From assembly GCA_017472255.1 (NCBI GenBank), contig JAFUQU010000011.1, forward strand, positions 186,001 to 250,000: a stretch of DNA of 64,000 bases, read 5' to 3'. Below, piece after piece: positions 36,686-44,431 of this stretch. Made by a program: the position numbers and the translations under genes. This DNA is from Clostridia bacterium (GTDB lineage Bacteria > Bacillota > Clostridia > Oscillospirales > CAG-272). The notes under the pieces are model-generated. The model worked only from the letters and a program-made list of their open reading frames with translations, was not told where the DNA came from and did not search any database. Every line of letters starts with the position of its first letter. Within the stretch, counting starts at the first letter, position 1.

Positions 36686-37989
36686 CTTGCGATTTACTGG
36701 TAAAAAATGTACGCTGCTGGAACCGTTCGGCGAACGCCTTCGAAAGCGTCAATCTGGCGGTGAAGGACGGTCGGGTGGCGGCGGTTCTGCCGCGCAGCCA
36801 TGGCGATGAAGTGTCCGCGAAGACGGTTGTCGAGGGCGCGGGACGCTGTGCGCTTCCCGGCTTCATCGATCTGCACGTGCATCTGCGCGACCCGGGTTAC
36901 ACGTACAAGGAGGATATCCTTTCCGGCTGTCGTGCGGCGGCGGCAGGCGGCGTTACGTCGGTCTTCTGTATGCCCAACACTAAGCCGGTCTGCGACAGCG
37001 CCGAGGTGCTGTCCTATATCCTCGATAAGGCGAAGTCCGCCGACGCGCGGGTCTTCCCGGTGGCGGCGATCACCGAGGGAATGCTCAGCGAGAAGGTTTG
37101 CGACCTGACCGCCCTGCGCGACGCGGGAGCCGCCGCTTTCTCGGACGACGGAAAGCCGGTTATGACCGCCGCGCTCCTTCGGGAAGCCATGAAAATCGCC
37201 GCCGAAAACGATCTTTTGATCATGTCTCACTGCGAGGATATGTCGCTGGCAAAGGGCGGCGCCATCAACGAGGGCATGATCGCCCGAAAGCTGGGGCTGA
37301 AGGGAATTCCCAACCTGGCCGAGGATCTCTGCATCGAGCGGGACATCATGCTTGCCGAGGAAACGGGCGCGAGACTGCATATCTGCCATGTTTCCACGAA
37401 GGGCGGGCTTGCCTGCATCCGCCGGGCGAAGGAGCGGGGCGTCCGCGTTACCGCCGAAACCTGCCCGCATTATTTCTCCCTCACCGAGTCGGACGTGATT
37501 TTCTACGGCGCCAACGCCAAGATGAATCCGCCGCTTCGCACCCGGGACGATCTGGAAGCGGTCATCGAAGCCATCCGCGACGGCACCATCGACGCCATTT
37601 CCACCGATCACGCCCCCCATTCCGCCGAGGAGAAGGGCAACGACCTTGCCAAAGCGCTGAACGGCATCATCGGTATGCAGACCTCCTTCGCCGTTTCCTA
37701 CACCAACCTGGTGCAGGCGGGGCATATTACGCTGTCCCGGCTCATCGAGCTGATGTCCTACAATCCGGCGAAGATTACCGGGCTGGACAAGCTGGGGCTG
37801 GGTATGCTGGAAGCCGGTTCCGCCGCCGATTTCTCGCTGGTCACGCTGGGCTGCGAGGACACGATTTCCCCGGACGAGCTGGCGGGAAAATCCGCCAACA
37901 CTCCCTTCGCGGGCATGACCTTCAGCGCCCGCATCGACGCCACGTTCATGGGCGGGCGTCAGGTTTACGCAAACAAAAAATATCATTAA
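36682..37989 (+). CDS. pyrC: Dihydroorotase
   Basis: A 435-residue type I dihydroorotase that cyclises carbamoyl-aspartate in pyrimidine synthesis. Metal motif IDLHVHLRDPG near residue 62, MPNTKP near 97, then NPPLR and ISTDHAPHS near 305. The normal length fits the catalytic (not the non-catalytic PyrC') type. First enzyme of the pyr run; overlaps the winged-helix gene by 4 bases. Confidence 0.96.
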   Translation: MTCDLLVKNVRCWNRSANAFESVNLAVKDGRVAAVLPRSHGDEVSAKTVVEGAGRCALPGFIDLHVHLRDPGYTYKEDILSGCRAAAAGGVTSVFCMPNTKPVCDSAEVLSYILDKAKSADARVFPVAAITEGMLSEKVCDLTALRDAGAAAFSDDGKPVMTAALLREAMKIAAENDLLIMSHCEDMSLAKGGAINEGMIARKLGLKGIPNLAEDLCIERDIMLAEETGARLHICHVSTKGGLACIRRAKERGVRVTAETCPHYFSLTESDVIFYGANAKMNPPLRTRDDLEAVIEAIRDGTIDAISTDHAPHSAEEKGNDLAKALNGIIGMQTSFAVSYTNLVQAGHITLSRLIELMSYNPAKITGLDKLGLGMLEAGSAADFSLVTLGCEDTISPDELAGKSANTPFAGMTFSARIDATFMGGRQVYANKKYH

Positions 37990-38012
37990 AACATACAGGA
38001 AGGAACATCATC

Positions 38013-38927
38013 ATGTCTTTTGAACCCTTAATCGAAAAAATTGCGCAGAAGAAGAACCCCACCGTCATGGGTCTCGACCCTGTGCTGGATTACATCCCCG
38101 CTTTCATGAAGGACGCCGCCGTCAGCCAGTACGGCGATACCTTCAAGGCCGCCGGTGAAGCCATCTTCGCCTTCAACAAGGCGCTGATTGACGCCGCCGC
38201 AGACCTGATTCCCGCTGTCAAGCCCCAGTCCGCCTTCTACGAAATGTACGGCATCGAGGGCATGATCGCGCTGGAGCGCACCATCGCTTATGCCAAGGAA
38301 GCCGGGCTGTACGTGATTCTCGACGTGAAGCGCAACGACATCGGCAACACCGCCGAGGCTTACGCGAAGGCCTTCCTGGGCGAAACCCAGCTGTTTTCGT
38401 CCAAAGCGCAGGCTACCCCCGTGGACTGCGTGACGGTCAACCCCTATCTGGGCATCGACGGCATCGAGCCTTTCGTGAAGGCCGCCGCCCAGTACGACAA
38501 ATCCATGTTCATTCTGGTTAAGACCTCCAACAAGTCCTCGGGCGACTTCCAGGACATGGATATGGGCGGTCTGCCCCTTTACCGCCGGGTTGGCGCGAAG
38601 GTGGAGGAATGGGGCGAGGTCTATCGCGCCGCGTCCGGCTATTCTCCCTGCGGCGCGGTGGTGGGCGCGACCTATCCCAAGCAGCTGACCGAGCTTCGTG
38701 AAGCGCTGCCGCACACCTTCTTCCTCATCCCCGGCTACGGCGCGCAGGGCGGCGCGGCGAAGGATATCGCCGGTGCGTTCGACGCCAAGGGTCAGGGCGC
38801 GATTGTCAATTCCTCCCGTGCGCTGATGTGCGCTTACAAAAAGGCGGGCGACGACGGTTCGAATCTGGCAAAGCACACCCGCGACGCGGTAATCGCCATG
38901 CGCGACGACATCAACGCCGTTCTGTGA
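38013..38927 (+). CDS. pyrF: Orotidine-5'-phosphate decarboxylase (type 2)
   Basis: A 304-residue type 2 OMP decarboxylase forming UMP. The catalytic Lys/Asp array is LDVKRNDIGNTAEAY near residue 105, and the phosphate loop region is FFLIPGYGAQGG near 240. The gene lies 23 bases after pyrC with AGGAAGGAA as its ribosome binding site. Confidence 0.96.
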   Translation: MSFEPLIEKIAQKKNPTVMGLDPVLDYIPAFMKDAAVSQYGDTFKAAGEAIFAFNKALIDAAADLIPAVKPQSAFYEMYGIEGMIALERTIAYAKEAGLYVILDVKRNDIGNTAEAYAKAFLGETQLFSSKAQATPVDCVTVNPYLGIDGIEPFVKAAAQYDKSMFILVKTSNKSSGDFQDMDMGGLPLYRRVGAKVEEWGEVYRAASGYSPCGAVVGATYPKQLTELREALPHTFFLIPGYGAQGGAAKDIAGAFDAKGQGAIVNSSRALMCAYKKAGDDGSNLAKHTRDAVIAMRDDINAVL

Positions 38928-38935
38928 GGTAAGCC

Positions 38936-39715
38936 ATGAATTATAAGGATAACGGAAAAGTGCTGCAAAACCGCCGCATCATCGACGGCGCGCAGCTCTA
39001 CGATATGCTGATCGAGTGCCCGGAAATCGCCCATAACGCCGAGCCGGGACAGATCGTTCACATCGCCTGCGGGGAGGGAACCACCCTTCGCCGCCCGATC
39101 TCCATCTGCGAGACGGCGGGCGATTGCGTGCGCCTCTGTTACGAGGTGCGCGGCAAGGGCACGAAGTGGATGGCCGAGCGTCGGGAAGGCGATACGGTCA
39201 GCCTGCTTGGCGCGCTGGGACACGGCTTCACGCCCCGGGACGGCAAGGTTCTGCTGGTCGGCGGCGGCATCGGCATCTACCCGCTGCTGTCCATCGGCAA
39301 AACGTGTCAAAACGCGAAGGCGCTGTTCGGCTTCCGTAACGTGAGCCTGATCAACTCCCTTGAGCTGTTCGAGAACAACGGCATCGAAACGTCGGTCATC
39401 ACCGATGACGGTTCCAGCGGACGGAAGGGCTTTGTTACCGAGCTTCTGCGGGACGAGCTGACCGCCGGCGGCGTGTCGCAGGTGTACGTCTGCGGTCCCA
39501 AGCCGATGATGGCGGTCGTGGCGAAGCTTTGCGCCGGATTCGGCGTGGACTGTCAGGTCTCCATGGAGGAGCGGATGGGCTGCGGCGTTGGAGCCTGCCT
39601 TGCCTGCGTCTGCAAAACCATGTTCCGCGACAACGAGGGCGCGGAAGGCGAGAAGTACAAACGGGTCTGCGTGGACGGACCGGTATTTGACGCAAAGGAG
39701 ATTATTTGGGAATGA
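38936..39715 (+). CDS. pyrK: Dihydroorotate dehydrogenase electron transfer subunit
   Basis: A 259-residue PyrK. FAD-binding RRPISIC near residue 52, NAD-binding VLLVGGGIGIYPLL near 105, CGPKPMM near 187, and the 2Fe-2S cluster Cys set in MGCGVGACLACVC near 218-230. It passes electrons from PyrD to NAD+. Overlaps pyrD by 4 bases. Confidence 0.96.
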   Translation: MNYKDNGKVLQNRRIIDGAQLYDMLIECPEIAHNAEPGQIVHIACGEGTTLRRPISICETAGDCVRLCYEVRGKGTKWMAERREGDTVSLLGALGHGFTPRDGKVLLVGGGIGIYPLLSIGKTCQNAKALFGFRNVSLINSLELFENNGIETSVITDDGSSGRKGFVTELLRDELTAGGVSQVYVCGPKPMMAVVAKLCAGFGVDCQVSMEERMGCGVGACLACVCKTMFRDNEGAEGEKYKRVCVDGPVFDAKEIIWE

Positions 39716-40629
39716 AAGCGATCGATCTTTCCGTGAATTTTGCCGGTGTGACGCTGAAAAATCCGGTTGTCACCGTGTCCGGCACCTGCGGCTTCGGCGA
39801 GGAGTACGCACCCTTCTATAAGCCGTCCGAGCTGGGCGCCATTGCCGTCAAGGGCATGACCCTCGCCCCCCGTCTGGGCAATCCGCCCCCCCGCATCGCC
39901 GAAACGCCTGCGGGCATCCTGAACAGCATCGGCTTACAGAATCCGGGCGTGGACGCTTTCGTTGAGAACGAGCTGCCCCGCCTGAAAGCCGAGGGCGCCT
40001 GCGTCATCGCCAACATCTCCGGCTCCACCATCGCCGATTACTGCAAGGTGGCGGAAATTCTGTCCGAAACGGACGTGGATTTCATCGAGATGAACATTTC
40101 CTGCCCCAACGTGAAGGAGGGCGGCGTGGCGTTCGGAACCAACGCGAAGACGGTCAACGAGATCACTTCCGAGGTGAAGAAGCATACGAACAAGCCGCTG
40201 ATTGTCAAGCTTTCGCCCAACGTCACCGACATCACCGAAATGGCGCGCGCTGCCGAAGCGGGCGGCGCCAACGCGCTCAGCCTGATCAACACGCTGCTGG
40301 GTATGCGCATCGACCTGAAAACCCGCCGCCCCATTCTGCACAACAACGTGGGCGGACTTTCCGGTCCCGCCGTTTTCCCGGTGGCGGTGCGCATGGTTTG
40401 GCAGGTGCGCAATGCGGTCAGCCTGCCGCTGCTGGGCATGGGCGGCATTGCGTCGGCGGAAGACGCCATCGAAATGCTGATTGCCGGTGCGGACGCCATC
40501 GGCGTGGGCACGGCGATGTTCGCCAACCCCAATCTGCCGATGGAAATTGCCGACGGTATCGCCAAGTATATGGAAGCCAACAGCATCGAGCACGTGGCCG
40601 ACATCTCGGCGACGGTGCAGCCCTGGTAA
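39712..40629 (+). CDS. pyrD: Dihydroorotate dehydrogenase, class 1B catalytic subunit
   Basis: A 305-residue FMN enzyme oxidising dihydroorotate to orotate. NGITLKNP-like NFAGVTLKNPVVTVSGTCGFG at the N-terminus, NISCPNVKEGG near 127 with the catalytic Cys, and GMGGIASAEDAIEMLIAGA near 244. The ATG overlaps the pyrK stop. No carA, carB, pyrB or pyrE is present in the window. Confidence 0.97.
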   Translation: MKAIDLSVNFAGVTLKNPVVTVSGTCGFGEEYAPFYKPSELGAIAVKGMTLAPRLGNPPPRIAETPAGILNSIGLQNPGVDAFVENELPRLKAEGACVIANISGSTIADYCKVAEILSETDVDFIEMNISCPNVKEGGVAFGTNAKTVNEITSEVKKHTNKPLIVKLSPNVTDITEMARAAEAGGANALSLINTLLGMRIDLKTRRPILHNNVGGLSGPAVFPVAVRMVWQVRNAVSLPLLGMGGIASAEDAIEMLIAGADAIGVGTAMFANPNLPMEIADGIAKYMEANSIEHVADISATVQPW

Positions 40630-41181
40630 ATGCTGGCTGACACGCTTTCCGCCGCCGTCGCTTACACGGCGACGAACATCGACGACCTGTTTCTGCTGAT
40701 GCTGCTTTACGCCCAGACCGACACGAAGGTCGGGCGCGGACGAATCCTCGTGGGACGCTATCTGTCCATGCTGCTGCTGACGGCGGTGAGCCTTGGCGGC
40801 GCGCTGGGCGCGCGGATGCTGCCCGACCTTGTGATCCGCCTGCTGGGATTGATTCCCATCGCGCTGGGCGTGAAGGCGATTTTTGAGGGGGACGGGGATG
40901 GTGCGAATTCCGCCGAGCCGACGGCGCTGGGCACCGCCGCGCTGTCCATTGCCAGCGGCGCGGACAACATCGGCGTGTACATACCGCTTTTCGCGGGGTA
41001 TACGATCGGCGGCATGATCGCCGCCGTGGTGGTTTTCGCCCTGCTGACGCTGGCGCTGTGTATGCTGGGACAGCGGCTGATGAGCCTTGGCTGGCTTCAT
41101 GGGCTGCTGGAAAAACACAAACGCTGGCTGGTTCCGGCGGTGCTGATCATGCTGGGCGTTGGAATTTTGCTGGGAATATGA
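40630..41181 (+). CDS. CadD-family membrane transporter
   Basis: A 183-residue membrane protein with about five hydrophobic segments. VAYTATNIDDLFLLMLLYAQ at residues 10-29 and IASGADNIGVYIPLFA near 107 are the paired (T/A)-N-(I/F)-DD motifs of the cadmium-resistance transporter family. Whether cadmium is the substrate is unclear. It starts directly after the pyrD stop and overlaps the LUD gene by 4 bases, so it is in the pyr transcript. Confidence 0.82.
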   Translation: MLADTLSAAVAYTATNIDDLFLLMLLYAQTDTKVGRGRILVGRYLSMLLLTAVSLGGALGARMLPDLVIRLLGLIPIALGVKAIFEGDGDGANSAEPTALGTAALSIASGADNIGVYIPLFAGYTIGGMIAAVVVFALLTLALCMLGQRLMSLGWLHGLLEKHKRWLVPAVLIMLGVGILLGI

Positions 41182-41792
41182 GTAGAAAAGATTTTACCAA
41201 GGTCAGGGAAAGGCTGCTTTCTCTGGGATATATCGTCACCTGCTTTGACACTGCCGTCGAAGCCGCAGACTATCTGAACGCGCAGATTGATGGTCAGACG
41301 GTGGGGTTCGGCGGTTCCATGACGCTGGAGGAAATGGGGCTTTACGAGCGATTGACAGGGCATAACGAGGTCTTCTGGCATCAGCGGATTCCGCCCGGAA
41401 AGACGAGCAGGGAGGTTCGTTTGCAGGCAAACGCCGCCTCGATTTACCTTTCGTCGGTGAACGGAATCGCCGAAAGCGGGGAGATTGTCAACATCGACGG
41501 CAACTGCAATCGGGTGGCTTCGATCTTTTACGGACACGACAAGGTCTATCTGATTGCGGGGGAAAATAAGCTTGAGAAGGATTACGACAGCGCGCTTTAT
41601 CGGGCGAGAAATGTGGCGGCTCCCCTGAACGCAAAGCGGTTCGGCGTGAAAACGCCCTGCGCCAGAAAAGGCGACCGCTGCTATAACTGCGCAAGCCCGG
41701 AAAGAATCTGCCGGGGACTGTCGGTTTTATGGGGAAAGCCAATGACCGGGGAGTTTGAAGTGATTCTGATTCATGAAAATTTGGGCTATTGA
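41178..41792 (+). CDS. LUD domain protein
   Basis: A 204-residue protein of the LutC/YkgG-like LUD fold. Marks are VGFGGSMTLEEMGL near residue 41, then ANAASIYLSSVNGIAESGEIVNIDGN and RVASIFYGHDKVYLIAG. A Cys-rich C-terminal stretch (CARKGDRCYNCASPERICR) could bind a metal. Relatives take part in lactate or other oxidation, but this subtype has no assigned role. It ends the pyr transcript, followed by a terminator. Confidence 0.85.
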   Translation: MSRKDFTKVRERLLSLGYIVTCFDTAVEAADYLNAQIDGQTVGFGGSMTLEEMGLYERLTGHNEVFWHQRIPPGKTSREVRLQANAASIYLSSVNGIAESGEIVNIDGNCNRVASIFYGHDKVYLIAGENKLEKDYDSALYRARNVAAPLNAKRFGVKTPCARKGDRCYNCASPERICRGLSVLWGKPMTGEFEVILIHENLGY

Positions 41793-41832
41793 AATCAGGC
41801 TGATGCACGATGGTGCGTCAGCCTGATTTTTC
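41793..41832. terminator. Terminator of the pyr operon
   Basis: A 15-bp stem with one G-U pair (41793-41807 with 41814-41828) and TTTTTC tail; the convergent AraC gene begins its stop at 41831. Confidence 0.85.
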
Positions 41833-42745
41833 ATTTCTCCCCCGGGCGCTTGAAATAGCCGGAGGGGGAGGTTCCCATGAATTTTTTGAACTGGCGGGCG
41901 AAGTGGGTATAATCGCCGAAGCCCGCCGCTTCGGCGATGGCGGTGAGGGGAAGCTCCCGTCCGCGCAGGTTGGTCGCCGCGTAAGTCACGCGGTACCGGC
42001 AAAGATAGTCCGTGAAGGTCATGCCGAAGCATTCGCGGAAGCGGCGGCAGAAATAGCTTTTGCTGTAGGAGAAATCCCGGGCGATTTGCTCGGTGGACAG
42101 CTCGTCCGCGAAATTCTGGTCGATGTATTCGTTGACGCGCAGGACAAAATCGAAGCTTTGGCTGTGGGACGCGCCGTCGGTGACGCACTCATGGAGCAGA
42201 ATGTCCAGCAGCGTATACATTCCGGGCAGCATACGCAGGCGGTCACGGTCGCTGAAGGCGTAGCACTTTTCAAACAGTCCGGGAAGGAGGGCGTGGATGT
42301 TCCTGCTGCGGGAATCGTCGGCGTCGAGGATGCTGACGAACTGTTTGTCGCCCCGGCAGATTTCGTGGGTCAGCGCCGCCGCGCTTTGGGGCATGGCGGA
42401 AATGAAATGCTCCGGGTTGAACAGCAGGCAGTAATAATGCAGATGCTGCGAGTCCTTCGGCATATAGCCGCAGTGGTCGTCGAAGCGGTTGACGATCATC
42501 GTACAGCCCGCCGTGATGCGCCGCTGAGCCGCGCCGACGGTCACATCCAGCTCGCCGTCCACAACGGTGATGATTTCGATGTCCGGGTGAATATGGGGTA
42601 AAATGCAAGTATAAGGTTCCCAGCGTCCGTTGTCGCCGGTCAGCATCGGGCTTTTGCCCGTGACGTGCACATAGCCGTCCTCGCGGATGAAGGCGAAATC
42701 ATACAGACGGACGGCGATATCGTTCAGATTGGTTAAAAGCAGCAT
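41831..42745 (-). CDS. AraC family transcriptional regulator
   Basis: A 304-residue regulator. Residues 35-140 are a cupin-type sensor with HIHPDIEIITVVDGELDV; residues 205-304 are the AraC domain with IARDFSYSKSYFCRRFRECFGMTF and IAEAAGFGDYTHFARQFKKFMGTSP. The start at 42745 has GGGAGG 5 bases upstream; the predicted transcription start (near 42764) excludes the longer in-frame options. It is divergent from a solute-binding lipoprotein and probably regulates it. Confidence 0.92.
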   Translation of the reverse strand: MLLLTNLNDIAVRLYDFAFIREDGYVHVTGKSPMLTGDNGRWEPYTCILPHIHPDIEIITVVDGELDVTVGAAQRRITAGCTMIVNRFDDHCGYMPKDSQHLHYYCLLFNPEHFISAMPQSAAALTHEICRGDKQFVSILDADDSRSRNIHALLPGLFEKCYAFSDRDRLRMLPGMYTLLDILLHECVTDGASHSQSFDFVLRVNEYIDQNFADELSTEQIARDFSYSKSYFCRRFRECFGMTFTDYLCRYRVTYAATNLRGRELPLTAIAEAAGFGDYTHFARQFKKFMGTSPSGYFKRPGEK

Positions 42746-42770
42746 GACAGCCTCCCGGAGGTTTTTCATA

Positions 42771-42799
42771 ATTATATCACATGGCATTCCTCCTGTCAA
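42771..42799 (-). promoter_or_regulatory. Promoter of the AraC gene
   Basis: On the minus strand TTGACA (42799-42794), 17 bases, TATAAT (42776-42771). Confidence 0.8.
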
Positions 42800-42852
42800 C
42801 ACCATTTCGTGAAATAAAGTCAATCAGCGCATAATTCAGGTCAATTGCCGCA

Positions 42853-42881
42853 TTGCAATTCGCGGAACGGTACGGTATAAT
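42853..42881 (+). promoter_or_regulatory. Promoter of the second solute-binding lipoprotein
   Basis: TTGCAA (42853-42858), 17 bases, TATAAT (42876-42881), divergent from the AraC promoter; about 50 bases lie between the two -35 boxes, room for an operator. Confidence 0.78.
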
Positions 42882-42931
42882 ATATGTAACATCCATAAAA
42901 CAGGATGGAATTACAAGGAGGTCTGATTTAC

Positions 42932-44389
42932 ATGAAAAAAGCAGTTACCCTGATCCTATTAGCGTCCATGCTGGCAGGCACCGTCTCTTGCGGCGGTACA
43001 ACGCCCTCCGGCAGCGAGGACACCACCGCGTCTACGACCGCGGATACCACCACCGAAATGGAGGAAGCCTATGATTTCCCCGAACTGGATATGAAGGGCG
43101 AAAGCCTGCGCATCCTGAACTCATCCACCACATGGGGCTTTTACACAACGCTCGATCTGGATGAATCCACTGGCGAAGCACTGGACGATGCCGTATACAG
43201 CCGCAACAGAAATTTTGAGGAACGTTATAATGTTGTTCTGGATATCACGGAGGAAAACATCGACAGCACGGTGGAAACCGCGAAAAAGGTGATTATGGCG
43301 GGCGAGGACGCTTTTGATGTGACCTGGCTTCGCGCTGACCTCATGTTTTCCATGATCACAGACGGTTACTTCACCGATCTGTCCGAGATCAGCACGCTGA
43401 ATCTGGATCAGCCTTGGTGGGATCAGTCTGTGATAGAAAACGGTTCGATCAGCGCAGATGGAAGCCTGTATATTGCCAGCAACTATATCAGCTTTATGGG
43501 CGTACAGGGGTCGGTCTGTGTGTTCCTTAACGAAGATATGTTCGCAGATCTGAATCTGGAGAAGCCCTACGACATGGTGCGAGAGGGCACTTGGACGCTG
43601 GACAGGCTGAAGGAATACGCCAAAGTCGGCGCAAATCTGAACGGCGAGGAGAACTGGAGCTATAAAAAGGGCGCGGCTTCCACCTACGGGCTTGTGACAT
43701 GGTATGACGGCATTGAGGCGCTCTGTATCGGTTCCGGCTGGAAGTATGTGGAGAAGGATGACAAGGGCATTCCCCAGTTTGTGGCGGGCGACGAGCATTT
43801 CTTCGACGTAGCCGACGCCGTCTCCCAGCTCTGCTCGACGGCGGGCGAATTCTGCGAAATCAACAACAGTTCTAACGGCGCGCATTATGAGATTGCTTTC
43901 GGGGATGGCCGTTCGCTGATGATGATCGCCGAGATGAAAGCGGCGTCCAATCTGCGTGACTTTGACGACACCTTCGGTATTGTACCTATTCCGAAATATG
44001 ACGAAAGTCAGCAGGACTATATTACCTTCGTCTCTGCGGCACAGACATTGATGAGCGTTCCCGTAACGGTGAAGAATCCCGAGCAGATCGGTACGCTGAT
44101 CGACGCGCTGGCCTATATGTCATACCGTGACGTGCTGCCTGTTTTCAACGAGGTAACGGTAAAGCAGAAAGAGCTTCGCAACGAAGAATCTATCGAGATG
44201 CTGGACTATATTCACTCCAGCCGGTACTTTGATATGTGCTATGCTTACGGTTGGACGAATAACGAAGTCCGCGAGAATATTCGTTATCAGGTTAAGAGTT
44301 CGAACGGCAATGTGGCTTCCAAGCTGGAATCCCTTGCACCGGGCATCAAACAGAGAATTCAGGATACACTGGATATGATGGAAGATTAA
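42932..44389 (+). CDS. Extracellular solute-binding lipoprotein (probable sugar-binding), orphan
   Basis: A 485-residue lipoprotein, the same length as the protein at 7185-8642 and clearly its paralogue. The signal ends LAGTVSC with Cys20, followed by a Thr/Ser/Glu linker. Shared phrases include LDDAVYSRNRNFEERYNV, FLNEDMF, KPYDMVREGTWTLDRL and VVPIPKYDES-like FGIVPIPKYDES. No transporter genes are adjacent. AAGGAGG precedes the start. Its partner regulator is the divergent AraC gene. Ligand unknown. Confidence 0.87.
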   Translation: MKKAVTLILLASMLAGTVSCGGTTPSGSEDTTASTTADTTTEMEEAYDFPELDMKGESLRILNSSTTWGFYTTLDLDESTGEALDDAVYSRNRNFEERYNVVLDITEENIDSTVETAKKVIMAGEDAFDVTWLRADLMFSMITDGYFTDLSEISTLNLDQPWWDQSVIENGSISADGSLYIASNYISFMGVQGSVCVFLNEDMFADLNLEKPYDMVREGTWTLDRLKEYAKVGANLNGEENWSYKKGAASTYGLVTWYDGIEALCIGSGWKYVEKDDKGIPQFVAGDEHFFDVADAVSQLCSTAGEFCEINNSSNGAHYEIAFGDGRSLMMIAEMKAASNLRDFDDTFGIVPIPKYDESQQDYITFVSAAQTLMSVPVTVKNPEQIGTLIDALAYMSYRDVLPVFNEVTVKQKELRNEESIEMLDYIHSSRYFDMCYAYGWTNNEVRENIRYQVKSSNGNVASKLESLAPGIKQRIQDTLDMMED

Positions 44390-44394
44390 AGCAA

Positions 44395-44430
44395 AATGGC
44401 TGCTGCACAAATGTACAGCAGCCATTCTTC
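44395..44430. terminator. Terminator between the lipoprotein and glycyl-radical genes
   Basis: An 11-bp perfect stem (44395-44405 with 44416-44426) and TTCTTC tail between convergent genes. Confidence 0.8.
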
Positions 44431-44431
44431 A

